A stretch of DNA of 21,206 bases. Origin: a virus. The position numbers were made by a program, and so were the translations under genes. Location of the stretch: positions 1 to 21,206 of the IMG/VR virus record IMGVR_UViG_3300047553_000378. The stretch is one strand, 5' to 3'. Position 1 is the first letter of the stretch. The number at the start of each line of letters is the position of its first letter. Positions 1-4,897 of the stretch are shown piece after piece. The notes beneath the pieces are model-generated. The model ran no database searches. It was not told where the DNA came from and saw only the letters and a list, made by a program, of their open reading frames with translations.

Positions 1-2
1 GT

Positions 3-422
3 CCTAATAGCATCGATGAGCATGGACGCCCATTAATCTTTCACTCCTCTACTTCCGAAATGTTTAATACTCTTATAGATCTTGGAGCCGATGTATTTTC
101 TACAACGCCCAGTGAAAGAACTACTCTACACCTCGCTGCTATATTAAAAAACTATAGGGTTATAGAAAAACTAGTAAAAGCAGGAGTAGATATAAATAAG
201 AAAGATGATCTTGGGAAGACGGGATTAGATTACGCATTAGCTTTTGCGAGATCACCAACTTGTCTTGGGAGTATACACACTATTTGGCAATTTGTGAAAA
301 ATGGTGCTGACATTAATAAGTGTGATAAAAGAAATTATCATCCGATGATTTGGGAGATCCTTGAAAAACTAAACACCTGCTATATTTCAGAAACATGTAT
401 GAACCAAGGAGAAACAAAATGA
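3..422 (+). CDS. Ankyrin-repeat protein, 5' end cut by window edge
   Basis: The frame is open to the left edge of the window. The first internal ATG (position 60) falls inside an ankyrin repeat and is not the true start, so the gene is 5'-truncated here. About 139 residues are visible. Three ankyrin-like units can be read: one ending in LIDLGADV, one starting TTLHLAA and ending KAGVDINKKD, and one ending VKNGADINKCD, the last with an insertion (ARSPTCLGS region). Ankyrin repeats are protein-binding scaffolds with no catalytic role. In phages of host-associated bacteria they may be cargo acting on a eukaryotic host, but no secretion signal can be judged because the N-terminus is missing. The stop overlaps the next ATG (ATGA at 419-422), so this gene heads or continues the plus-strand operon. 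The repeat assignment is strong; the role is unknown. Confidence 0.85.
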   Translation, partial: PNSIDEHGRPLIFHSSTSEMFNTLIDLGADVFSTTPSERTTLHLAAILKNYRVIEKLVKAGVDINKKDDLGKTGLDYALAFARSPTCLGSIHTIWQFVKNGADINKCDKRNYHPMIWEILEKLNTCYISETCMNQGETK

Positions 423-733
423 AGAAAATGGTTATAATTACGTCGAGTATTATACTATTTATTATGGTGGGTTGCTTGATCTATCTCTTACCTGGAGTAA
501 TCAGAATACATGAAGAATTAATAATAGACATTTTTTTTTATATTATCCTATGGATAATGCATCTTGGTATATTGTGGTTCATATGTGTGGCCATTTGGGG
601 AATCATTCAAGTGCTTTCTAAATCATATAATTCGTTAAAGGAATATAAAACATTTTTCCCTGATGGCGACCAACAAGCGCAAGATTGGGCTAACAGTATA
701 GAAGTGGAAATAATAGAACGAAGATTAAAATAA
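419..733 (+). CDS. Small two-helix membrane protein, unknown function
   Basis: A 104-aa protein. I chose the ATG at 419 because AAGGAG at 406-411 lies 7 nt upstream and the start overlaps the ankyrin stop as ATGA. An earlier in-frame ATG at 395 lacks such a site. Two hydrophobic segments are visible, about residues 4-25 and a long one at 34-66. A charged, probably cytoplasmic tail ends in EVEIIERRLK. The Cys at residue 19 follows MVG, but the residues after it remain hydrophobic, so a lipoprotein is unlikely. It is the first of four successive small membrane proteins. I do not recognise the family. Holin-like, superinfection-immunity or toxin-like roles are all possible and none is shown by the sequence. 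Confidence 0.75.
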   Translation: MKKMVIITSSIILFIMVGCLIYLLPGVIRIHEELIIDIFFYIILWIMHLGILWFICVAIWGIIQVLSKSYNSLKEYKTFFPDGDQQAQDWANSIEVEIIERRLK

Positions 734-743
734 GGAGATAATC

Positions 744-977
744 ATGTGCTATATAATTAATCAAGAAATACTTCCTTTCCTTACAGATAGTGAGGAAACA
801 ATATATTTGATGCGCTGGCCGATAACATATATGCTCATTATATTACTAACGTTATCTTGGGAGTATTTATTAGACGAAAGAAAACGTCGCGTGGAGTTAG
901 CAAAGTATGAAATGGGTTTGTATAATAATTGGCTAAAAAGTTATAATTTCAAGAAAGGGAGACAAAATGACAATTGA
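744..977 (+). CDS. Small single-TM protein, unknown function
   Basis: A 77-aa protein with a good SD (AAGGAG in the segment 732-738, about 6 nt before the ATG). The first 25 residues are mildly acidic. One membrane helix at about residues 26-43 (PITYMLIILLTLSWEYLL) is followed by a basic, helical tail (DERKRRVELAKYEM). The 3' end overlaps the next gene by 11 nt, which implies coupled translation. No family is recognised. The plan of short N-terminus, one helix and charged helical tail is shared with the two genes that follow. Confidence 0.7.
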   Translation: MCYIINQEILPFLTDSEETIYLMRWPITYMLIILLTLSWEYLLDERKRRVELAKYEMGLYNNWLKSYNFKKGRQNDN

Positions 978-1218
978 GCTAATAATGTTTTATGTAATAC
1001 CACCAACTGCTCTGCTATTATTGATATATTTATTTATGAAATTATTTATTATTGGTGGGGAACTAGATTGTTTTAAGACTGCGGAAGAGACTTGGAAGGA
1101 AGAATTGGAGAATCCTGCTCTTTATTGGCATAATATTGATAAGTTTCAACGAGAACATCCAAAGCTTTATTGGCAGGTTAATGAGAACCTAAGAAAGAAG
1201 GGAGTAAAAAATGTATAA
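967..1218 (+). CDS. Small single-TM protein, unknown function
   Basis: An 83-aa protein whose start lies inside the 3' end of the preceding gene, with GGGAG shortly before the ATG. One strongly hydrophobic segment covers about residues 4-29 and leads straight into a charged tail rich in aromatic residues, with two ALYW/KLYW motifs (near residues 51 and 67). The Trp/Tyr-rich tail could bind a partner or lie on the membrane surface, but this is inference. It overlaps the next gene by 8 nt. No family is recognised. Confidence 0.7.
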   Translation: MTIELIMFYVIPPTALLLLIYLFMKLFIIGGELDCFKTAEETWKEELENPALYWHNIDKFQREHPKLYWQVNENLRKKGVKNV

Positions 1219-1468
1219 ATTAGCCGAATCTTATGACCTATTTTGTCGACATATTATCCAACAGATGATGGACGCAAAACTATTTACGCTCTTAATATTT
1301 CCAGTATTAATGATTATTATCGTAATAATCAAATCATCGGTTCGTGATGAGAAAGAAGATAAACAACGAATTATAGATGAATTTTATAATGGGAAACCGA
1401 ATATTATTCAGGAACGAATTAATAAGTTATACGATAAATTGGAGAACCAAAATGACAAGCATGAATAA
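1211..1468 (+). CDS. Small single-TM protein with charged helical tail, unknown
   Basis: An 85-aa protein with an SD (AAGGGAG) just before the ATG. It has an N-terminal segment of about 22 residues, one membrane helix at about 23-41 (ending MIIIVII), then a highly charged tail that looks helical or coiled-coil (RDEKEDKQRIIDEF, then QERINKLYDKLENQND). The final 17 nt overlap the start of the next gene and lie inside a 21-nt repeat also found at the ssb start. No family is recognised. The repeated architecture in this cassette suggests that these proteins may act together or came from one another, but no sequence identity is obvious. Confidence 0.7.
   Translation: MYKLAESYDLFCRHIIQQMMDAKLFTLLIFPVLMIIIVIIKSSVRDEKEDKQRIIDEFYNGKPNIIQERINKLYDKLENQNDKHE
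1448..1468 (+). repeat. 21-nt direct repeat, copy 1 (start of 122-aa gene)
   Basis: Identical over 21 nt to 1843-1863. It contains ATGACAAGCATGAATAA, which carries the start of the 122-aa gene and the stop (1466-1468) of the 85-aa gene. Confidence 0.9.
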
Positions 1469-1820
1469 ATGGTGCGGGTTATCTCTAACAACCATTCTTA
1501 CTAAAAGTTTTCAATGTGCGGATATCGTATATTCCGAAGGGGATAAGAAATACACGCATAATTTCTTATACTTAGAGAATGCAGGAACCAAGGAGCGTAG
1601 AATATATGTTTCATTTGATTCTAAAAAGGTCTGCTACACAATAGCAGATCTATTGACTACTGTAGCGAGAAGAAATCCGCTTTGGCTCACTAAATATTGC
1701 CAGAAGATTACAAGAGATTTAAAGAATATGGCTGAATCTGACTATCAAGATAATCAACGATGGATGATATGTGGAAGTTTAATAAAAATAGAAGGTAGTT
1801 TCGGAGACCTGAGGGTTTAA
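1452..1820 (+). CDS. Unrecognised 122-aa soluble protein
   Basis: I chose the ATG at 1452 because GGAG at 1441-1444 lies 7 nt upstream. The frame stays open upstream to an ATG at 1377, but that would overlap the previous gene by about 90 nt. The protein has no membrane helix or signal peptide and looks like a small mixed alpha/beta protein. It has several Cys residues, a strand-like stretch RRIYVSFDSKKVCYTI, and a basic helical middle (KYCQKITRDLKNM). Its first codons (ATGACAAGCATGAATAA) are identical to those of ssb, so MTSMNK opens both proteins, after which they diverge completely. No family is recognised. The flanking repeat suggests it entered just upstream of ssb. Confidence 0.65.
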   Translation: MTSMNKWCGLSLTTILTKSFQCADIVYSEGDKKYTHNFLYLENAGTKERRIYVSFDSKKVCYTIADLLTTVARRNPLWLTKYCQKITRDLKNMAESDYQDNQRWMICGSLIKIEGSFGDLRV

Positions 1821-1842
1821 TCAATTAACTTGGAAGGAAAAA

Positions 1843-1863
1843 CAAAATGACAAGCATGAATAA
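1843..1863 (+). repeat. 21-nt direct repeat, copy 2 (start of ssb)
   Basis: Second copy of the repeat at 1448-1468. It holds the ssb start codon. Recombination between the copies would remove 395 bp, delete the 122-aa gene cleanly, and leave the 85-aa gene overlapping ssb by 17 nt. Confidence 0.9.
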
Positions 1864-2305
1864 GGTGATTTTAATTGGAAATATCGGAGCAGATCCAGTG
1901 GTCAGGGCTACTCAGGATGGACGCGAGATAGCAATGATTTCTGTAGCGACAACCGATTCTTGGAAAGATAAGACTTCTGGTGAGCGCAAGGACAAAACTG
2001 AGTGGCATAAAGTAGTCATCTTTTCACAAGGGCTAGTTAATGTTGTAAAGAAGTACTTGCATAAAGGAGATAAAGTTTGTGTTGAGGGTGCACTAACAAC
2101 GCGGAAGTGGACTGATGACAAAGGTGTGGAGCGTTATACCACAGAGGTGGTACTTAAAGGATTTAATGCTTCTCTGATTATGTTAAGCGCCAAGAAAAGC
2201 GAGAACAATTCAGAAACTAGAACTGTTTACACCCCTGACGGCGAGCCAGACTTTGTTGTGAGCAACGATGATCATTTAAACTTTGATGATGAGATATCGT
2301 TCTAA
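1847..2305 (+). CDS. ssb: Single-stranded DNA-binding protein (SSB)
   Basis: A 152-aa protein, shorter than the roughly 175 aa of typical bacterial SSB. It binds exposed single-stranded DNA during replication and recombination. The OB fold spans about residues 4-113, opening MNKVILIGNIGADP, with the conserved TEWHKVVIF strand (51-59), GDKVCVEG and RKWTD. A short linker (about 114-140) ends in an acidic tip, DDEISF (147-152), matching the DDDIPF-type tail through which bacterial SSBs recruit partner proteins. A purine-rich site (GGAAGG) lies upstream of the ATG. An encoded SSB means this phage supplies at least part of its own replication machinery. It is the last gene of the plus-strand operon. 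Confidence 0.95.
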   Translation: MTSMNKVILIGNIGADPVVRATQDGREIAMISVATTDSWKDKTSGERKDKTEWHKVVIFSQGLVNVVKKYLHKGDKVCVEGALTTRKWTDDKGVERYTTEVVLKGFNASLIMLSAKKSENNSETRTVYTPDGEPDFVVSNDDHLNFDDEISF

Positions 2306-2327
2306 ATGTATTGTACATGTATAATAA
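2305..2327 (+). repeat. 23-nt operator-like repeat, copy 1
   Basis: Matches 2360-2382 at 20 of 23 positions. Both start AATGTATT and end GTATAATAA. The core TACATGTA is palindromic, so a dimeric regulator could bind. TATAAT at 2320-2325 resembles a -10 box, but no good -35 lies 17 bp upstream. Confidence 0.65.
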
Positions 2328-2359
2328 GAAGCTACTGTAATATATAGATTTATATGTGG

Positions 2360-2382
2360 AATGTATTACACGTGTATAATAA
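2360..2382 (+). repeat. 23-nt operator-like repeat, copy 2
   Basis: Second copy, 55 bp from the first. The core TACACGTGTA (2367-2376) is a perfect 10-bp palindrome. TATAAT lies at 2375-2380. Confidence 0.65.
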
Positions 2383-2394
2383 ACGGACTCAAGT

Positions 2395-2469
2395 CAGTTA
2401 CGCAGCAAGGTATTGATAATATTGGATTATCAATAAAATAAAAAAGCCCAGTTACGCACCAGTTACGCA
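2395..2469 (+). repeat. Iteron-like CAGTTACGCA repeats (three copies)
   Basis: Exact copies of CAGTTACGCA at 2395-2404, 2449-2458 and 2460-2469. The last two form an 11-bp tandem of CCAGTTACGCA (2448-2458 and 2459-2469), so they lie about one helical turn apart, as in binding-site arrays of initiators or repressors. A palindrome (2411-2435) lies between copies 1 and 2. Confidence 0.7.
2411..2435. promoter_or_regulatory. Perfect AT-rich palindrome, 10-bp arms
   Basis: TATTGATAAT (2411-2420), loop ATTGG, then ATTATCAATA (2426-2435). It is followed by an A-rich run on the plus strand. The T-run lies on the wrong side for a minus-strand terminator, so an operator or origin element is more likely. 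Confidence 0.6.
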
Positions 2470-2473
2470 GTAC

Positions 2474-2488
2474 GTGACAATTTGTCAC
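2474..2488. promoter_or_regulatory. Perfect 15-bp palindrome, operator-like
   Basis: GTGACAATTTGTCAC has 7-bp arms around a single central T. It sits 4 bp after the third CAGTTACGCA repeat. Its size and symmetry fit a site for a dimeric helix-turn-helix protein. Confidence 0.6.
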
Positions 2489-2560
2489 CTACTAGTCATT
2501 CAATAATTTCGAATAACTTAAAATGGGTTTAATAGGTAATTAAAATCGATATTTTGCGCA

Positions 2561-2569
2561 TTTTCCACA
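2561..2569 (+). promoter_or_regulatory. DnaA-box-like 9-mer
   Basis: TTTTCCACA matches the relaxed DnaA-box consensus TTWTNCACA. A single 9-mer can occur by chance; its position beside the iteron-like repeats is what makes it notable. Confidence 0.4.
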
Positions 2570-2607
2570 AAAATAACGTTTTAAATGGGTTCGTAATGCA
2601 ATTAAGG

Positions 2608-2645
2608 CTGGAGCCGCCACAAAGACGACTCCGGATACTCTTTTT
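2608..2645 (+). terminator. Weak candidate terminator for the ssb operon
   Basis: CTGGAG (2608-2613) can pair with CTCCGG (2629-2634) with one G-U pair, extended by CG/CG across a one-base mismatch. A short T-run (2641-2645) follows after 6 nt. The late T-run makes it a poor intrinsic terminator. Confidence 0.35.
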
Positions 2646-2668
2646 ACACTTGGTAAACGAGCTTGGAG

Positions 2669-2691
2669 GCGGTGGCGTTTTAAGCCACCGC
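2669..2691. other. GC-rich hairpin without T-run
   Basis: GCGGTGGC (2669-2676), a 7-nt loop and GCCACCGC (2684-2691) form a perfect 8-bp stem, the strongest in the junction. Neither strand has a T-run after it. It could be a 3'-end stabilising structure for the late transcript, a rho-related element or a protein-binding site. Confidence 0.5.
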
Positions 2692-2710
2692 GGAGTGCTG
2701 TATTGTAGAA

Positions 2711-2833
2711 CTAATTAAGTACATTATAAATATACGCAAAAAAACAGCCAATTACAAACATTGTTGGTAAGAAAATAAATAAATATTGCTTTGTTGTGAG
2801 CCCACCAATCCAAATAAGAATTTTGTTAATCAT
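2711..2833 (-). CDS. 40-aa membrane protein coupled to holin gene
   Basis: Encodes a 40-aa peptide starting MINKILIWIGG, with one hydrophobic helix of about 20 residues (YLFIFLPTMFVIGCFFAYIY, 17-36). Its ATG overlaps the stop of the 3TM holin gene (ATGA, 2830-2833), the usual sign of translational coupling. It is the last gene of the late operon and lies in the lysis block, so a holin-modulating, antiholin or second-holin role is plausible but unproven. VIGC looks a little like a lipobox, but only about 10 hydrophobic residues follow it, which does not fit an outer-membrane spanin. Confidence 0.6.
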   Translation of the reverse strand: MINKILIWIGGLTTKQYLFIFLPTMFVIGCFFAYIYNVLN

Positions 2834-3315
2834 CGTGATACGCCTTTTACTTTTTCAAAGGTTCTGTAAACACCGAGGCCTAGCAAGGCTATCACAAGCT
2901 GTAACATATTGTCAGTATCAATTACTGAAAACTCTGGATTATATCCAAACACATTACATAAATCATGAATGAATGGCCTACCTATCCAGACATAGCCTAA
3001 AGCTATACCACATACCCAACCTATGAATGGCCGCCAGCCTGAAACTAACAAAGACGCACTCTGAGCTTCAAGCTTATTAACCTCAGTTTGATCATGAGCG
3101 GCTGCAAATTCCCTCTCAAGCCTTTGTTTCTCGAGCTCCTTATCAAGTAACTCAGGAGCTTGCTTGATCTTTTCAAGAATCGCCTGCGCCTCTGCCCGTT
3201 CTTTGGCTGAAGGCAGAACTTTATCCAGAATATTTGTTATCGCGGTTATTACACCTGTAGCAGGTGAGGCTACGATACCCAAACCACTTGCTATTACTTC
3301 ACCAATCTTTGGCAT
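2830..3315 (-). CDS. 3TM-type phage holin (GTA holin family)
   Basis: A 161-aa protein. Holins of this kind make the lesion that lets the lytic enzyme reach the cell wall. The N-terminus (5-30) is hydrophobic or amphipathic (VIASGLGIVASPATGVITA). A charged coiled-coil-like middle follows (36-82, rich in E, K, Q). The diagnostic SGWRPFIGW motif (92-100) opens a membrane helix to about 115, and a last helix lies near 137-152. This layout matches the three-TM holin family known from gene transfer agents and alphaproteobacterial phages. It follows the peptidase gene by 5 nt, as expected in a lysis cassette. Confidence 0.85.
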   Translation of the reverse strand: MPKIGEVIASGLGIVASPATGVITAITNILDKVLPSAKERAEAQAILEKIKQAPELLDKELEKQRLEREFAAAHDQTEVNKLEAQSASLLVSGWRPFIGWVCGIALGYVWIGRPFIHDLCNVFGYNPEFSVIDTDNMLQLVIALLGLGVYRTFEKVKGVSR

Positions 3316-3320
3316 TATTT

Positions 3321-3713
3321 TTACTCCACTAATTCGAAATGGGCTAAATCTGGAAATTTTTCGTCGGAGAGTAGATCATTAGAGTTCCAATCGCCGCCCC
3401 AACGCAATTTGATGCCTTTGCAAGCCGCGATACCCATAATTATTCCTGCCATGTAAATGAACCTTTTATGATCCTTCCAATCAACCGGGTTGGGCACGAC
3501 ATCCATTGCTTTTGATGGTTTGCTATTGTGTTTACTTTCCGGCCATTTAAGTTTTGTTTTACCATCGGCGAAAGCCTTATTTTGCGCCTCTTTTCCTCGA
3601 TTACCACATATTACAGCAACATCGATGTGCTGTATCGCTTCCTCCATTATTACCTGCAATCTTCTATCACAGGTAGCCAACTCATCTAATGATTTTTGTG
3701 AAAATTTTTGCAT
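3321..3713 (-). CDS. Peptidoglycan peptidase endolysin, M15 (VanY/L-Ala-D-Glu) family
   Basis: A 130-aa metallopeptidase that cuts cell-wall peptides for host lysis. The zinc ligands can be seen: His62 in SKHNSKPSKAMDVVP, Asp71 in the same motif, and His125 in DLAHFELVE. Asp122 is placed where the family has its catalytic acid. RWGGDW (104-109) is also typical of small phage M15 endolysins. The length fits a single-domain enzyme without a wall-binding domain or signal peptide, so export must depend on the holin encoded next to it. AGGAG precedes the ATG by about 5 nt. Confidence 0.92.
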   Translation of the reverse strand: MQKFSQKSLDELATCDRRLQVIMEEAIQHIDVAVICGNRGKEAQNKAFADGKTKLKWPESKHNSKPSKAMDVVPNPVDWKDHKRFIYMAGIIMGIAACKGIKLRWGGDWNSNDLLSDEKFPDLAHFELVE

Positions 3714-3720
3714 AATGCTC

Positions 3721-4056
3721 CTATTTAAAGTTTTTTAAACCAACTAACGCTGCTAATCCAACTATGATCGCAGTTAGTATCCATGTGCCTACAAGTGACG
3801 CGCCTTTATCAAAAGCCAAGCGCCATTTGCGCAAGTGTGCCAAATCAGCATATTGATCTTTGGGATTCTCTAAATCTAATCCTACCTTCGACAACAACCC
3901 CTTAATCTCGGCTATATCGTGCTGTATATCACTAACAATCTCCTTCGCCGTTCGGTCGCTTGTTGCGTTCGCAAATCTTATAATCTCTTCTTTGACCTCT
4001 GCAGATTTTATAATCTCAACAAATATTTCCCTCATGTCGGGAGCAGACTTCGCCAT
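3721..4056 (-). CDS. C-terminally anchored single-TM protein, lysis block
   Basis: A 111-aa protein starting MAKSAPDMREIF. I chose the second of two close ATGs because AAGAGG lies 6 nt before it; the first ATG (4062) abuts that site directly. A helical, charged domain (8-60) is followed by DQYADLAHLRKWR (68-79) and one membrane helix at about 87-107 (TWILTAIIVGLAALVG). This arrangement recurs in proteins beside phage lysis enzymes, and I infer an accessory role such as spanin-like, antiholin or membrane anchoring. I cannot assign a named family. Confidence 0.7.
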   Translation of the reverse strand: MAKSAPDMREIFVEIIKSAEVKEEIIRFANATSDRTAKEIVSDIQHDIAEIKGLLSKVGLDLENPKDQYADLAHLRKWRLAFDKGASLVGTWILTAIIVGLAALVGLKNFK

Positions 4057-4071
4057 ATTCATCCTCTTTTC

Positions 4072-4374
4072 TTAGAATTTATTAAAAAAAACAAAACAGT
4101 TATTTATTATGTCCCATTGCGTACCTACATACTTACGTAGGAATTCCGGCGGGTAATAATTAATTTCTTTAAACGAATGAGTTTTATTAAAGATATAAGG
4201 GCGCTCTACTAATAGGCCTTTGCTAAACGTAAATTCAATACTATCAGTAACAATAGATCGATGTCCGTAAGGCGTTGATATTAACGCGGCAGTTAGTCCC
4301 GTGATGTTTTTGGGGATTTTGTCGACAATCCAGCTCCGTCCCGCTTCATTAATCTCGCTATGAACGGTGGCCAT
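4072..4374 (-). CDS. Unrecognised 100-aa protein
   Basis: The frame codes for a protein starting MATVHSEINEAGRSW, without membrane helices, and with an aromatic C-terminus ending CFVFFNKF. It overlaps the 3' end of the upstream membrane-protein gene by 82 nt, which is long for this genome. No SD precedes the ATG, so the start is uncertain or depends on coupling. It lies 15 nt before the next gene of the lysis block. No family is recognised. Confidence 0.5.
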   Translation of the reverse strand: MATVHSEINEAGRSWIVDKIPKNITGLTAALISTPYGHRSIVTDSIEFTFSKGLLVERPYIFNKTHSFKEINYYPPEFLRKYVGTQWDIINNCFVFFNKF

Positions 4375-4712
4375 TTTCTAAGATACTGGTAAAACACTAA
4401 AGGTAAAAAGATTACAGTAGTCACTAGAGCTGTGATTGTCCTCACAACATTAATATATTCCGTCCCCTCAAGCATATTTATTAGATTGTAGTCAGTAATA
4501 AACCAGATTTCCATTATGATTAGTAAGTACAGTAAAATCTTACGTTGCAAGAATATATATCTTGTGCGGTGAAATGCGTATATGGCCAACAGTAAAGCCG
4601 TAGCCATGTTGGCCATATCGAATAGATACGTTTGAATATCGACAGAAAACCAGTCGCCGAAGACAGTCTGCGCAAAATTGATTATAAATACTGCTAGTAA
4701 CAGTAAGTCCAT
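4293..4712 (-). CDS. Multi-spanning membrane protein, unknown
   Basis: A 139-aa protein from the ATG at 4712 (MDLLLLAVF). The frame extends upstream to a TTG at 4754, adding 14 residues rich in Lys/Arg (NDQPTKNRAKRR). Neither start has a clear SD. I prefer the ATG because a 24-aa ORF with an SD stops one base before it (TAGGATG). Four hydrophobic segments, counted from the ATG, lie at about 1-19, 30-48, 58-76 and 90-110, followed by a basic tail. It is the first sizeable gene after the candidate lysis-block promoter. Holin-like or superinfection-exclusion roles are possible; no family is recognised. Confidence 0.6.
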   Translation of the reverse strand: MDLLLLAVFIINFAQTVFGDWFSVDIQTYLFDMANMATALLLAIYAFHRTRYIFLQRKILLYLLIIMEIWFITDYNLINMLEGTEYINVVRTITALVTTVIFLPLVFYQYLRKWPPFIARLMKRDGAGLSTKSPKTSRD

Positions 4713-4713
4713 C

Positions 4714-4788
4714 CTACGCTTTGCACGATTTTTTGTTGGTTGGTCGTTTAACAATCTTTGATGAAATTTTTACCGGCCGCTGTGCCAT
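4714..4788 (-). CDS. Possible 24-aa leader ORF, basic
   Basis: Peptide MAQRPVKISSKIVKRPTNKK plus SCKA. GGGAG lies 8 nt before the ATG, the best ribosome site in this stretch. Its TAG is followed after one base by the ATG of the membrane-protein gene, so it could couple translation. A second ATG at 4792 gives a 14-aa alternative (MNGTAAGKNFIKDC). Confidence 0.3.
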   Translation of the reverse strand: MAQRPVKISSKIVKRPTNKKSCKA

Positions 4789-4853
4789 TCATGTATCTCC
4801 CGTCTTACTAACTTTTTGGAATGTATGGTTAAGATTTATCCTAGCCGCCCCTA

Positions 4854-4882
4854 AATATAGTATATATCTATATATTTAGCAA
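4854..4882 (-). promoter_or_regulatory. Candidate sigma70-type promoter for lysis block
   Basis: On the minus strand, TTGCTA (4882-4877) is separated by exactly 17 bp from TATATT (4859-4854), within the 185-bp gap before the lysis genes. The -10 matches 5 of 6 and the -35 matches 4 of 6 consensus bases. The element overlaps an inverted repeat CTAAATATA/TATATTTAG (4851-4859 and 4871-4879), so it may double as an operator. Confidence 0.45.
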
Positions 4883-4897
4883 CTATTTGTTGTCCAC

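Larger units (their letters stand above)
2306..2710. other. Repeat-rich intergenic region between convergent operons
   Basis: About 405 bp with no convincing gene. It separates the plus-strand operon ending with ssb from the minus-strand late operon. From left to right it holds two 23-nt near-repeats, three CAGTTACGCA copies, a 10-bp-arm palindrome, a 7-bp-arm palindrome, a TTTTCCACA site, an imperfect 23-nt direct repeat (2521-2543 and 2583-2605, both starting AAATGGGTT), and two GC-rich hairpins. This density suggests a replication origin or a multi-operator control region. No tRNA was seen. A terminator function is expected here but only one weak candidate is visible. Confidence 0.6.

Noticed and set aside
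1912-2121. Minus-strand frame inside ssb
   Set aside because: Fully antisense to a well-supported SSB gene, with no family signal.
2411-2435. Palindrome as intrinsic terminator
   Set aside because: The stem is AT-rich and the T-run lies upstream of the stem on the minus strand, with an A-run after it on the plus strand.
2395-2469. CAGTTACGCA repeats as a CRISPR array
   Set aside because: The repeats are only 10-11 bp, with irregular spacing of 1 to 44 bp, and no cas genes are nearby.
2597-2719. Plus-strand 40-aa frame starting MQLRLEPPQRRLR across the hairpin island
   Set aside because: No ribosome site, unusual Arg/Gly composition, and it coincides with strong secondary structure. More likely a by-product of the GC-rich island.
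2711-2833. 40-aa protein as outer-membrane spanin lipoprotein (VIGC lipobox)
   Set aside because: Too few, and too hydrophobic, residues follow the Cys to reach across the periplasm.
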